Below are positions 8,871-16,725 of a DNA stretch of 64,000 nucleotides, piece by piece. A program made the position numbers and the translations under genes. The number at the start of each line of letters is the position of its first letter. The first letter of the stretch is position 1. The DNA lies in NCBI RefSeq assembly GCF_900215505.1, contig NZ_LT907844.1:2204501-2268500 (forward strand). Direction: 5' to 3'. This stretch comes from Cohaesibacter sp. ES.047 (GTDB taxonomy: Bacteria; Pseudomonadota; Alphaproteobacteria; Rhizobiales; Cohaesibacteraceae). The notes beneath the pieces were generated by a model. The model saw only the letters and a program-made list of their open reading frames with translations, did no database searches and was not told the DNA's origin.

Positions 8871-9443
8871 ATGACGTTTCGAGTATCTGGCAAACAAGTT
8901 GATGTGGGCGAATCTTTGCGCACCTATGCCGAAGACACCGTGGCCGATACGGTCGGGAAGTATTTCGACGGCACTTTCAGTGGTCAAATGACACTGGAAA
9001 AGGAAGGCATCGGCTTCAAAAGCGACCTCGTCGTTCATCTCGATACTGGTATGGTCATGCAGGCCAGTGGGTCGGACCTTGATCCACAGAAGAGCTTTGA
9101 CAATGCTGCAGAACATATCGACAAGCGTCTTCGTCGATACAAACGGCGCCTGAAGAGCCACCGCGCTGATTTCCACGAAAGCCCCGAAGCGATTGAAGTC
9201 GCTTATGGCGTTTTGCAGAACCCTGATACTCAGGACGAAATTCCTGATGATTTCACGCCCGTCGTGATCGCCGAGTCCACTTCGCCGATCAGAACCATGA
9301 CCGTCGGAGAAGCCGTCTTGGCTCTGGATATGACGGATGCACCGGTCGTGGTCTTTCGCAATGCTGGCGATGATGGTATCAATGTCGTCTATCAGCGCAA
9401 GGACGGACATGTGGGATGGATCAACCCGTCTCTTGTCAAATAA
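8871..9443 (+). CDS. hpf: Long-form ribosome hibernation promoting factor
   Basis: A 190-residue HPF/RaiA protein. The N-terminal domain (about residues 1-105: FRVSGKQVDVGESLRTYAED ... DKRLRRYKRRLKSH) binds the small ribosomal subunit. The C-terminal domain (about 135-190: SPIRTMTVGEAVLALDM ... RKDGHVGWINPS) is the dimerisation domain found only in the long form, which produces 100S ribosome dimers directly without RMF. AGGGGG six bases before ATG 8871 supports the start. The rpoN-hpf-ptsN order is conserved. It probably protects idle ribosomes in stationary phase or starvation. Confidence 0.95.
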   Translation: MTFRVSGKQVDVGESLRTYAEDTVADTVGKYFDGTFSGQMTLEKEGIGFKSDLVVHLDTGMVMQASGSDLDPQKSFDNAAEHIDKRLRRYKRRLKSHRADFHESPEAIEVAYGVLQNPDTQDEIPDDFTPVVIAESTSPIRTMTVGEAVLALDMTDAPVVVFRNAGDDGINVVYQRKDGHVGWINPSLVK

Positions 9444-9450
9444 ATTAAGC

Positions 9451-9476
9451 GCCAGCGGGCTTTTTTTCCCGTTGGC
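9451..9476 (+). terminator. Stem-loop after hpf
   Basis: GCCAGCGGG (9451-9459) pairs with CCCGTTGGC (9468-9476) with one G-T pair, around a T-rich loop, eight bases after the hpf stop. The T-run lies inside the loop and not after the stem, so it is an imperfect intrinsic terminator at best. Confidence 0.4.
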
Positions 9477-9595
9477 TCTCGCTCAGGATCAGCCTTTTCT
9501 ACATCGTTCTGAAAGGTCAAGGGCTGATCAATTGCAGATAGAAACATCATGCTTTTCGTAACTGAAGGGCATGATGTTTTACATATGAGAGTCTG

Positions 9596-10060
9596 ATGGA
9601 ACTGAACGAACTACTCGACCCTGAAGCGATTGTGCCCCTGCTCAAAGCGAGCAGCAAGAAACAAGTGATTCAGGAGCTCTCGGAGCGCGCCGCAGACCTG
9701 ACGGGACTGTCCCAAAGCCACATTTTCGATAAACTCCTTCAAAGGGAGCGTCTTGGATCCACAGGTGTTGGCCAGGGCGTTGCAATTCCTCACGGGAAAT
9801 TGCCGGAACTCGAACGTATTTACGGTATCTTTGCATTGCTCGACAAGCCTGTCGATTATGATGCGATGGATGATAAACCGGTTGATATTGTTTTTCTTTT
9901 GCTCGCGCCCGAGGGCGCTGGTGCCGATCATCTCAAGGCGCTTGCACGCATTGCAAGGCTTCTGCGAAATGAGGACACGCTGGCCAAATTGCGGGCCGCG
10001 ACAGATTGCGACGCAATCCGTGCAGTCCTTTGTCAGCTTCCTGCTTCAGACGCAGCATAA
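9596..10060 (+). CDS. ptsN: PTS IIA-like nitrogen regulatory protein PtsN
   Basis: A 154-residue EIIA-Ntr, the terminal phospho-acceptor of the nitrogen PTS (PtsP-NPr-PtsN), a regulatory cascade that does not transport sugar. The phosphorylated His is in GVAIPHGKLPE (about residue 66). Family features: N-terminal LLDPEAIVPLLKASSKKQVIQEL, RERLGSTGVGQG and the C-terminal AEGADHLKALARIARLLR-type helix, here beginning EGAGADHLK. It is the last gene of the lpt-rpoN block. In rhizobia PtsN affects potassium uptake, nitrogen signalling and two-component kinases; which of these apply here cannot be read from the sequence. Confidence 0.95.
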   Translation: MELNELLDPEAIVPLLKASSKKQVIQELSERAADLTGLSQSHIFDKLLQRERLGSTGVGQGVAIPHGKLPELERIYGIFALLDKPVDYDAMDDKPVDIVFLLLAPEGAGADHLKALARIARLLRNEDTLAKLRAATDCDAIRAVLCQLPASDAA

Positions 10061-10280
10061 CCAATTGCGTGATGCGAAGGATATCGCATTCCGGTTGGCT
10101 TGCATTCTTTGCATTTCGGCCGGTTGACGGCGATATCCGGTTCCAATTCGGGTAGCCAGACCTCTATTCGTAAAACTGACAAGCTAAGCAGGTATCCCCG
10201 ACAGGATTGTGTGGGGATGCCAAGGACTTTGCCTTGTCGGGAGCGATGGGCGTCGGCTGCACCGTAAAGAGGGACCGAGC

Positions 10281-11630
10281 ATGACGGATGCGAACAAGGA
10301 CATCGAAAAGACGCCAATCGGCAAGACACCTGTCGGCGAAGCGCCGAGCTATCGCGAGGCCGCAATGGTATGGTGGCGCATTGGCGTTCTGTCCTTTGGG
10401 GGGCCGGCTGCGCAAATCGCCCTGATGCATCGGATGGTCGTTGACGAACGAAAATGGTTGAGCGAGCAGCAGTTTCTCAACGCATTGTCCTTCTGCATGA
10501 TGTTGCCCGGCCCCGAGGCCATGCAGTTGGCGACCTATGCCGGTTGGCGTCTTCATGGTGTTGCGGGCGGCTTGATGGCAGGGCTGGCCTTTGTTTTGCC
10601 CGGTGCTGCAGTCATCCTTTGTCTTGCGGCAGCTTATGCTCTTTACGGTCAGGCACCCTTGGCGGCATCGCTCTTCATGGGCATCAAGGCTGCGGTGCTT
10701 GTCATCGTGCTCGAAGCCTTGCTCAAGGTCGCAAGAAAGGCCTTGAGCGGTCCGGCACACTGGCTGATCGCCGCCTTTGCCTTCGTTGGCATCTTCTTTC
10801 TCGAATGGCCGTTTCCGCTCATTATAGCCTTTGCCGCACTCTATGGCTTGCGGCACGGGCGTGGGCTCGCTCAAAATGGTGAACAAACGGCGGAGCCGCA
10901 GGGCACCCCCGATAAAGTCACGTTTATCAAGACACTCACGACGGTGTTGGTCTGGCTCGTCATCTGGTGGCTACCCGTGGCGCTGGTCTGGGCCCTGGCT
11001 TCACCGGATGCATTCGGCACCATTGGACTGTTCTTCTCGAAGCTGGCCATGGTGACCTTTGGCGGCGCTTATGCGGTGCTGGCCTATATGGCACAGGACG
11101 CCGTCGATCTTTATGGCTGGTTGAGCGCCACGGAAATGATGGACGGATTGGGACTGGCGGAAACCACCCCGGGGCCGCTTATTCTGGTCACTGAATTCGT
11201 GGGGTTTCTGGCGGCCGCACGCGTTGAAGGCGGCGTTAATTTATGGCTCGGTCTTGCCGGTGCCATGTTGACCCTGTGGGCGACCTTTGCCCCTTGCTTT
11301 CTGTGGGTCTTTGCCGGTGCGCCCTATATCGAGTGGATCAGCGCCCGTCCACAACTGCGCGAGGCCCTAAGGGCCATCACGGCAGCCGTCGTCGGTGTCA
11401 TTCTCAATCTGTCGGTCTGGTTTGCGCTTCACGTCTTGTTCGATACTGTAGAAAAACAACAGGTCGGGCTTCTCAGCCTTCACGTCCCAAACTGGCAGAG
11501 CTTCAACCCCGAGGTCTTTGTGCTTTCCCTTTTGGCCGGCTACATGTTGCATGTCCGGCAATGGTCGATCGTGAAATGCCTTGCCGTGACGTCGGGACTG
11601 GGGCTTCTGATCGGCCTGCTTGGTGTCTGA
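10281..11630 (+). CDS. chrA: ChrA family chromate transporter
   Basis: A 449-residue long-chain CHR protein: two homologous CHR domains. The N-terminal half carries LSFGGPAAQIALMH...WLSEQQFLNALSFCMMLPGPEAMQLATYAGW and the C-terminal half VTFGGAYAVLAYMAQDA...EMMDGLGLAETTPGPLILVTEFVGFLAA; both have the family FGG and PGP motifs. About ten membrane segments are apparent. Known members export chromate and probably other oxyanions. Start taken at ATG 10281 after GAGGGACCGAGC; the frame is open to GTG 10209 but the extra residues look non-coding. No chrB/chrR regulator is adjacent, so this may be a housekeeping copy. Confidence 0.9.
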   Translation: MTDANKDIEKTPIGKTPVGEAPSYREAAMVWWRIGVLSFGGPAAQIALMHRMVVDERKWLSEQQFLNALSFCMMLPGPEAMQLATYAGWRLHGVAGGLMAGLAFVLPGAAVILCLAAAYALYGQAPLAASLFMGIKAAVLVIVLEALLKVARKALSGPAHWLIAAFAFVGIFFLEWPFPLIIAFAALYGLRHGRGLAQNGEQTAEPQGTPDKVTFIKTLTTVLVWLVIWWLPVALVWALASPDAFGTIGLFFSKLAMVTFGGAYAVLAYMAQDAVDLYGWLSATEMMDGLGLAETTPGPLILVTEFVGFLAAARVEGGVNLWLGLAGAMLTLWATFAPCFLWVFAGAPYIEWISARPQLREALRAITAAVVGVILNLSVWFALHVLFDTVEKQQVGLLSLHVPNWQSFNPEVFVLSLLAGYMLHVRQWSIVKCLAVTSGLGLLIGLLGV

Positions 11631-11659
11631 CCGGCGTTTCTCATATGGGCTGGACATAA

Positions 11660-11692
11660 AAAAACCGGCTCAGACAGTGGTGAGCCGGTTTC
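11660..11692 (-). terminator. Rho-independent terminator of the ibpA-DUF1150 operon (possibly bidirectional)
   Basis: An 11-bp perfect stem (AAACCGGCTCA at 11662-11672 with TGAGCCGGTTT at 11681-11691) lies between convergent chrA and the DUF1150 gene. Read on the minus strand it ends in a seven-T run, the classic form; on plus the T-run is short, so it may serve chrA weakly. Confidence 0.85.
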
Positions 11693-11718
11693 TGGTTTGG
11701 CTGAACGAGAGCGTCATC

Positions 11719-11997
11719 TTAGTGAACGCTAACTGTCTCGATGTCGTGACGCATTGCGCTGAGCTTGACAGCGGACTCGCTGCCTGCAAGAGCAATGGGC
11801 TGGCCCTGCACATCAAGCAAGGCCCACAATTCCTGATTTGCAGGGATGTCCGGGGCTTCGGGGAACATGTCGAGCACTTCGTCCACGCTCACCTGCCGGA
11901 CATAGGCCATGCGACGCTCTAGCATGATCGCTTCCAGGCCGTCTTCCATCTCATCGCTGTCGTACATTTCTTCATCAAACATGGCATCTGCTTTCAT
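11719..11997 (-). CDS. DUF1150 family protein
   Basis: A 92-residue acidic protein matching the alphaproteobacterial DUF1150 family: an acidic N-terminus (MFDEEMYDSDEMEDG), a MAYVRQVSVDEV helix, and the closing ELWALLDVQGQPIALAGSESAV. The function of the family is unknown. It lies 62 bp downstream of ibpA on the same strand, with a terminator just beyond, so the two form a short heat-shock operon. The conserved pairing with a small heat-shock protein suggests a role in protein quality control, which is inference only. Confidence 0.9.
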   Translation of the reverse strand: MKADAMFDEEMYDSDEMEDGLEAIMLERRMAYVRQVSVDEVLDMFPEAPDIPANQELWALLDVQGQPIALAGSESAVKLSAMRHDIETVSVH

Positions 11998-12059
11998 GTT
12001 GGATCCGTTTCAGGCCACCTTGGGAGGCGGTGGGTGAAGAGACCTCAGGGGACGGACAG

Positions 12060-12512
12060 TTACTCTTTGACGTCAATGGCTATCTTGCGGACCACCTTTT
12101 CCGGTTCTGGCCGGGCAAGATCGATGGACAGCAGACCATCTTTCAATTCGGCGCCGAGAATTTCGATACCTTCAGCCAGCACGAAGGAGCGCTGGAACTG
12201 GCGGGCGGCGATCCCGCGATGAAGATACTGGCGGCTCTGGTCATCCACCTGCCGACCACGAATGACGAGCTGGCTTTCTTCAAGCGAGACGTCAAGCTGA
12301 TCACGGGTGAACCCGGCCACGGCCAGCGTGATGCGCAACACATCTCCGCAGCCGCCATTTCCTTCGAGCAATTTGCTCTCGGTCGGATCCAGTCGTTCAA
12401 TATTATAGGGTGGGTAGCCCTCGTTCGACCCCTTGGCGACACGATCAAGCACACGCTCGACCTCATCAAAGCCGAGCAGGAATGGGCTGGAAAACACAGA
12501 CATACGAGACAT
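12060..12512 (-). CDS. ibpA: Hsp20/IbpA-type small heat-shock protein
   Basis: A 150-residue small heat-shock protein: an ATP-independent holdase that keeps unfolding proteins soluble. The N-terminus SSPFLLGFDEVERVLDRV and PPYNIER are typical of class A rhizobial IbpA. The alpha-crystallin domain (about residues 38-135) runs from DVLRITLAVAGFTRDQLDVS to FVLAEGIEILGAELKDGLLSIDL. Start set at 12512, as AAGGA lies six bases upstream on the minus strand; a longer frame from 12539 would swallow that site. Upstream are an RpoH-type promoter and a ROSE-like RNA thermometer, listed separately. DUF1150 follows in the same operon. Confidence 0.93.
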   Translation of the reverse strand: MSRMSVFSSPFLLGFDEVERVLDRVAKGSNEGYPPYNIERLDPTESKLLEGNGGCGDVLRITLAVAGFTRDQLDVSLEESQLVIRGRQVDDQSRQYLHRGIAARQFQRSFVLAEGIEILGAELKDGLLSIDLARPEPEKVVRKIAIDVKE

Positions 12513-12560
12513 TGGCGGTCCTTCATCGGTAAGCGACACGCGCGGCTTTTACCCGGTCGG
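12513..12560 (-). promoter_or_regulatory. ROSE-like RNA thermometer covering the ibpA ribosome-binding site
   Basis: In the minus-strand transcript, UCGCU (12536-12532) can pair imperfectly with the AGGA Shine-Dalgarno (12522-12519) in the ROSE manner: U-A, C-G, a G-G mismatch, a bulged C and U-A. The stem is extended outward by G37-C18 and by GCG (12541-12539) with CGC (12517-12515). U(U/C)GCU opposite the SD is the known ROSE signature of alphaproteobacterial small heat-shock genes. A CCCG/CGGG hairpin lies just upstream. Structure drawn by hand, not folded by program. Confidence 0.6.
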
Positions 12561-12734
12561 GCATCAAGCCAATGAGTTTTTGGCAACCTGTGCGCTGTTT
12601 CTCAAAGCGCAGCAGAGGCTCCCATTGCCTTTCTGGCCAGTCGGACGACCTTCGTCCGCTAGATCAGAATTCGGGCCGGCGGTACACCACACCCAACGGG
12701 TCAAACCTTGGTTCAAGCATCTGACCCTCTCCCA

Positions 12735-12763
12735 ATATGGGGCCAATCTCGCAAGTCTTCAAG
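12735..12763 (-). promoter_or_regulatory. RpoH (sigma-32) type heat-shock promoter of ibpA
   Basis: On the minus strand CTTGAA (12763-12758) is followed after 15 bases by CCCCATAT (12742-12735), a near-perfect match to the sigma-32 consensus CTTGAA-N11-16-CCCCATnT; the C-rich stretch before CTTGAA also fits. Transcription would begin near 12728 and leave a 5' leader of about 215 bases before the ibpA start. Confidence 0.8.
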
Positions 12764-12955
12764 GCGAACTTGCGCACGGCTGAATAAACCGCGCAGTTTT
12801 CTATGCGCAGCAGCGGGTTTTGTAGCTTCTGTCTCTCTTAATCCAGATTCTTGAGGTCTTGCGGGCAGGCTGTTGCTCTCCCCACACACCAAAGAAGCGC
12901 AGAAAGATTGCCTTCGTTGGCTTGGCGATTGTCGCTGTGCGAGGTCAAACCATGA

Positions 12956-12990
12956 AAAAAGCCGTCCCGATGCGTTCGGAGCGGCTTTTT
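12956..12990 (-). terminator. Bidirectional intrinsic terminator downstream of gcrA
   Basis: AAAAAGCCG (12956-12964) pairs with CGGCTTTTT (12982-12990), and the stem continues inward through CCGA/TCGG around a short loop. T-runs flank both sides. It lies about 150 bases past the gcrA stop on the minus strand, so it would end a gcrA transcript with a fairly long 3' UTR. Confidence 0.75.
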
Positions 12991-13141
12991 ATTCGATGCG
13001 ACGGCGAGTTTTTGGTCTTCTTGTGTCTTTACTTCAGATCTTGGCATGCGGCCAACCCGCAAATTTTAAAGGGCTGGCAGCACGTCTTTGTATCGTAAGG
13101 ATTGGCGGGCTTCAAAGAGGCGCCTCGCCTTCCTTGGCGCG

Positions 13142-13660
13142 TCAGCTTGCTTTCTTGGCGCGGCGGCGCTCGGAGCTCGGCTGATAGGCAACCTCTGCAT
13201 GATATTTGCAGTAAGGGGTGCCTGCATCGGATTTATGTCCGCAGAAGTGGAAATCACCATCACCGGGATCGCCGATCGGCCATTTGCACGTGTTTTCCGT
13301 CAGCGTCAGGATCGAAGCGCGCTTGGAAATGGGAACCACGACAGCATCCACGTCCTGCTTTTTATGGGCTTTCGGTTGCGGTGCCATTTGCGGCTTTGTA
13401 TCCGCCTTCAGCGCCGTTGCTCCGACAGTGGTCGTTGTGCCGCTGTTCGGCCGGCTGGCTCTCGGGGCCTGCGTTTTTGGGCGACGAGCCCGTGGGGGTG
13501 TCGTTGTGGTCTTTGCCCGACCAGATAGACCCAGACGATGGACCTTACCGATCACGGCATTGCGTGTTACGCCGCCAAGTTCCGCTGCAACCTGACTGGC
13601 ACTCAGGCCTTCCGACCAGAGTTTCTTAAGAAGTTCGACTCGTTCGTCAGTCCAAGACAT
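13142..13660 (-). CDS. gcrA: Cell-cycle regulator GcrA
   Basis: A 172-residue GcrA, which binds RNA polymerase sigma-70 and stimulates promoters containing CcrM-methylated GANTC sites. The N-terminal helix-turn-helix (about residues 1-45) is the diagnostic MSWTDERVELLKKLW...AAELGGVTRNAVIGKVHRLGLSGR. A low-complexity Thr/Pro/Arg linker follows, then the C-terminal CKWPIGDPGDGDFHFCGHKSDAGTPYCKYH domain with four Cys and His, which contacts sigma-70 region 2. GGAGGC seven bases before the start at 13660 supports it. Upstream are a 16-bp palindrome, a CtrA-type half-site, GANTC sites and a DnaA box, suggesting cell-cycle control. It is divergent from argD. Confidence 0.95.
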   Translation of the reverse strand: MSWTDERVELLKKLWSEGLSASQVAAELGGVTRNAVIGKVHRLGLSGRAKTTTTPPRARRPKTQAPRASRPNSGTTTTVGATALKADTKPQMAPQPKAHKKQDVDAVVVPISKRASILTLTENTCKWPIGDPGDGDFHFCGHKSDAGTPYCKYHAEVAYQPSSERRRAKKAS

Positions 13661-13711
13661 AAAAATAGCCTCCGTCTCGACTGTTTAGAAGACAAATATG
13701 GGCCGCATTCA

Positions 13712-13727
13712 GTTGCAAATTTGCAAC
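13712..13727. promoter_or_regulatory. 16-bp perfect palindrome in the gcrA upstream region
   Basis: GTTGCAAATTTGCAAC is self-complementary over all 16 bases and lies 52 bases before the gcrA start. Symmetry of this kind usually marks the operator of a dimeric regulator. The regulator is not known. Confidence 0.5.
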
Positions 13728-13774
13728 CAAAAGTTCTGTCCTCTAAATTGGATTGTAGTTTGCCGCATTGATAT

Positions 13775-13801
13775 TAGTAGTTAATAATTTGTAAACTACT
13801 A
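13775..13801. repeat. Inverted repeat with 8-bp arms
   Basis: TAGTAGTT (13775-13782) and AACTACTA (13794-13801) are perfectly complementary around an 11-base AT-rich loop. No T-run follows, so it is not an ordinary terminator. Confidence 0.45.
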
Positions 13802-13934
13802 TATCCAGTGACGTCGTCGCAATACAGCGTTAGGAATGAATTAACCCTTTTCCCCAGAAAACCGAATCAGAGGATGTCCAAAATTTTTTCAGCAATAGAA
13901 AATTGCATTTCCGCTCTCATGCCTGTTGAGTTGT

Positions 13935-13943
13935 TGTGGATAA
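13935..13943 (-). promoter_or_regulatory. Perfect DnaA box
   Basis: TGTGGATAA on plus is TTATCCACA on minus, the exact DnaA-box consensus, 275 bases upstream of gcrA. TTTGGATAA near 14091 differs by one base. DnaA is known to activate gcrA in Caulobacter; here the link is inferred from position. Confidence 0.5.
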
Positions 13944-14213
13944 GTTGTGGGCAAGCGTTATGATACCAGTATGAAGACCGGCGCCTGGTTCGAGAGCACG
14001 GATGCCAGAGCAGCATGTGCGGACTCTCTGATGATGCGTTGATCACTCTCTGCGACGGTGAGTGGCACGACAATGATCAACCTATTGCCTTTGGATAAAG
14101 GCTTCCACGCAGTAAGTGCATACTTCGCTAAGGCATTCAATTCATGATTTCACGGACTGTTTATAAATTCGCCTCATCGCTTCGCTATTAAATCGCAATA
14201 TTTTCGCGCTTAT

Positions 14214-14230
14214 CACAATATAATATTGTG
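14214..14230. promoter_or_regulatory. 17-bp perfect palindrome overlapping a TATAAT hexamer
   Basis: CACAATAT and ATATTGTG flank a central A. The plus-strand TATAAT at 14219-14224 lies inside it, so a bound dimer would block RNA polymerase. The -35 at 17-bp spacing is poor. The binding protein is unknown. Confidence 0.5.
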
Positions 14231-14322
14231 GAGTAACTCATTTAAAGCAGATTATTTTCTCTTCAAATGGCGCATTCAGATTGACAAACCGACTTCGGTC
14301 CGGCAAAAGAAGACCTTCGCTG

Positions 14323-14346
14323 GCCGCCGATGGGGCGGCTTTTTTT
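14323..14346 (+). terminator. Strong intrinsic terminator without an annotated gene upstream
   Basis: GCCGCC (14323-14328) pairs with GGCGGC (14334-14339) around a five-base loop, followed at once by seven T (14340-14346). It points along plus, but no protein gene precedes it on that strand for about 660 bases. It therefore ends either a small RNA or a prematurely terminated argD leader. Confidence 0.75.
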
Positions 14347-14507
14347 GTTGCTTTTCCGCCGAAAAGCCGACGGTGACGATCGGTGGAGAAGAGCCTGTCG
14401 ATACCTGCCTGAAACGCCTTTCCGGTTCGATCTAGAAAGCGTGTCAATCACGGGCGGGAGTTTCGGTGAAAACAGGGGACCGGAATCTTGGGACGAGGGT
14501 GAATAAA

Positions 14508-15701
14508 ATGACACAATCTTCGCTGTTTGCCACATATGCACGTGCTGATCTGAAGTTCGAAAAGGGCGAAGGCGCTTGGCTGACAACGCAAGATAACCGA
14601 CGCTTCCTGGACTTTGCTGCAGGCATTGCCGTCAACAGCCTTGGCCATGCGCACCCCCATCTGGTGGATGCGCTCAAGGCTCAGGCGGAGAAGCTGTGGC
14701 ATGTCTCCAACCTATATGACATTCCCGGGCAGCAGCGTCTGGGTGAACGGCTCTGCGCAGCGACTTTCGCCGATAAGGTGTTTTTCACGAACTCGGGAGC
14801 CGAGGCTCTCGAATGCGCGGTAAAGACCGCCCGGCGCTACCATTACGGCAAGGGCAACGTGGATAAAACCACGATCATCACATTTGATGGGGCGTTTCAC
14901 GGCCGCACGCTGGCAATGATCGCGGCCGGTGGACAGGAAAAGTATCTTGAGGGCTTTGGGGAAAAGGCCCCCGGCTTCGTCAATCTGCCCGCTCCGGATA
15001 TCGATTTGGTGAAGTCGGCAGTAGGGGAAACCACAGCTGCCATCCTCATCGAACCGATCCAGGGAGAGGGCGGAATTCGCGAAATTGCGCCATCTTTTCT
15101 CCAAGCACTTAGAAGCTTGTGCGATGAATTGGACATCCTGTTAATTTATGATGAGGTTCAGACCGGTGTTGGTCGGACGGGATACCTGTTCGCCCATCAG
15201 GAATATGGCATCGAACCGGACATCATGGCCATCGCCAAGGGTATTGGCGGCGGCTTTCCGATGGGGGCCTGCATGGCCCGCGAAGAGGTCGCTCAGGCCA
15301 TGGTTCCTGGCACACACGGCTCTACCTATGGTGGCAATCCGCTGGCCATGGCCGTCGGCAATGCCGTTCTTGATGTCGTTTTGGAAGAAGGGTTCCTCGA
15401 ACGCGTTCGCGATATCAGCCTCGTGCTGAAGCAGCGTCTGGCAGAAATTCGGGATGCCCATTCTGATATCTTGACCGAAATCAGGGGACGCGGTTTGTTG
15501 CTCGGACTCAAGCTGACCGTCCCTCCTGCCGAGCTTCTGGCCGCATGCCGTGGCGAAGGACTGCTCGCGGTTCCGGCTGGTGACAATGTGCTGCGATTGG
15601 CACCGCCGCTGATCATCGGCCAAGAAGAAATAGATTTTGCAATGAATAGTCTGGACAAAGCGCTCGCAAAAGTGTCCGCTAACCAGAAAGACAATCATTA
15701 G
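14508..15701 (+). CDS. argD: Acetylornithine aminotransferase
   Basis: A 397-residue class-III PLP-dependent aminotransferase that converts N-acetylglutamate semialdehyde to acetylornithine in arginine synthesis, and often does the succinyldiaminopimelate step of lysine synthesis as well. Visible: [17 protein letters not shown] (phosphate-binding), [32 protein letters not shown], and the PLP-lysine in [14 protein letters not shown], then [11 protein letters not shown]. Start at ATG 14508 is preferred over GTG 14466, because homologues begin just before [10 protein letters not shown]. argF follows 20 bp later. A terminator 160 bases upstream may attenuate expression. Confidence 0.95.
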   Translation: MTQSSLFATYARADLKFEKGEGAWLTTQDNRRFLDFAAGIAVNSLGHAHPHLVDALKAQAEKLWHVSNLYDIPGQQRLGERLCAATFADKVFFTNSGAEALECAVKTARRYHYGKGNVDKTTIITFDGAFHGRTLAMIAAGGQEKYLEGFGEKAPGFVNLPAPDIDLVKSAVGETTAAILIEPIQGEGGIREIAPSFLQALRSLCDELDILLIYDEVQTGVGRTGYLFAHQEYGIEPDIMAIAKGIGGGFPMGACMAREEVAQAMVPGTHGSTYGGNPLAMAVGNAVLDVVLEEGFLERVRDISLVLKQRLAEIRDAHSDILTEIRGRGLLLGLKLTVPPAELLAACRGEGLLAVPAGDNVLRLAPPLIIGQEEIDFAMNSLDKALAKVSANQKDNH

Positions 15702-15721
15702 GAACAGGGGGATTGCAGGCT

Positions 15722-16657
15722 ATGTCTAACGATCCTATTCGCCATTTTTTGGATTTGGAACAACTGGACGCCACGACGCTCAAGACGATCATGGCGACCG
15801 CACATGAAATCAAGACCAAGCGCAAGGTGGAACGCAAGACCGATCTGCTTGCCGATCAGGTCGTCGCGCTCGTCTTTGACAAGCCGTCTACACGGACCCG
15901 CGTCTCGTTCGATGTCGGGATCCGCGAGCTGGGTGGTGAGTCCTTGATGCTGACCGGGGCCGAAATGCAGCTGGGCCGCGGGGAGAGCATCCCGGATACG
16001 GCGCGCGTTTTGTCCCGTTTTGTCGATTGCATCATGATCCGGATGCTGGATAACGAGGCGGTTGAGGAACTGGCAAAATATGCCTCCGTTCCCGTGATCA
16101 ACGGTTTGACCTATTTCTCCCATCCCTGCCAGATCATGGCGGACGTGATGACCTATGAGGAACATCGCGGCTCGCTTGAAGGCAAGGTCGTGACCTGGGT
16201 TGGCGACTACAACAATGTGCTTGTGTCCTGGTTGCAGGCTGCCGAGAAATTTGATTTCACCATGCGTGTGGCTGTGCCGGACGAGCTGATGACCGACTTC
16301 GAGGTGATCAATCGCCTGCGCGATCGTGGTGTCAAGATCGAGTTCTGCGACACCGCAGAAGACGCTGCAGACCAGTCTGACCTGATCATCACTGACACAT
16401 GGGTCTCGATGGGCGATGAAGATGCCGAACATCGACACAATCTCTTGAAACCCTATCAGGTCAACACCAGATTGATGGCTCTGGCCAAGGATGACGCCCT
16501 GTTCATGCACTGCCTGCCTGCCCATCGCGGCGAGGAAGTGACGGACGAGGTGATCGACGGGCCGCAGTCGGTGGTCTTCGACGAGGCCGAGAACCGGCTA
16601 CACGCACAAAAGGGCATTATGGTCTGGTGCTTCAACAAGGCCTTGGGTGACAGCTGA
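15722..16657 (+). CDS. argF: Ornithine carbamoyltransferase
   Basis: A 311-residue OTCase that makes citrulline from ornithine and carbamoyl phosphate. The carbamoyl-phosphate loop [10 protein letters not shown], the [11 protein letters not shown] motif, the ornithine-binding DTWVSMGDE (an SMG loop) and the catalytic [11 protein letters not shown] loop are all intact. ATG 15722 is chosen over an in-frame TTG three codons upstream; AGGGGG lies ahead of it. It forms an operon with argD and is followed by hslO, an arrangement common in rhizobial genomes. Confidence 0.96.
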   Translation: MSNDPIRHFLDLEQLDATTLKTIMATAHEIKTKRKVERKTDLLADQVVALVFDKPSTRTRVSFDVGIRELGGESLMLTGAEMQLGRGESIPDTARVLSRFVDCIMIRMLDNEAVEELAKYASVPVINGLTYFSHPCQIMADVMTYEEHRGSLEGKVVTWVGDYNNVLVSWLQAAEKFDFTMRVAVPDELMTDFEVINRLRDRGVKIEFCDTAEDAADQSDLIITDTWVSMGDEDAEHRHNLLKPYQVNTRLMALAKDDALFMHCLPAHRGEEVTDEVIDGPQSVVFDEAENRLHAQKGIMVWCFNKALGDS

Positions 16658-16725
16658 CCCCAGCGGGCGATCATGCCGGGCCTTATTGAAGACCCGGTCT
16701 TGACGCTTTAAGCTCAAACAATCAC

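Larger units (their letters stand above)
12513..13141. other. Intergenic region between ibpA and gcrA
   Basis: Both flanking genes are on the minus strand. The region contains the ibpA thermometer leader and promoter (12513-12763) and a strong hairpin terminator (12956-12990). In 12764-12955 and 12991-13141 I see no gene or recognisable RNA. Confidence 0.6.
13661..14507. other. Large signal-rich intergenic region between gcrA and argD
   Basis: 847 bases, AT-rich in places, without a convincing protein gene. From left to right: a perfect 16-bp palindrome (13712-13727), a hairpin with 8-bp arms (13775-13801), a TTAACC CtrA-type half-site (13841-13846), GANTC sites at 13864 and 14022, a perfect DnaA box (13935-13943) with a one-mismatch copy near 14091, a perfect 17-bp palindrome over a TATAAT (14214-14230), and a strong plus-strand terminator (14323-14346). 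The last two could delimit a small RNA or an argD leader. Confidence 0.6.

Noticed and set aside
13661-14507. Chromosome replication origin
   Set aside because: There is only one perfect DnaA box and one near match, and no dnaA, hemE, parAB or repC gene nearby. Control of gcrA explains the signals better.
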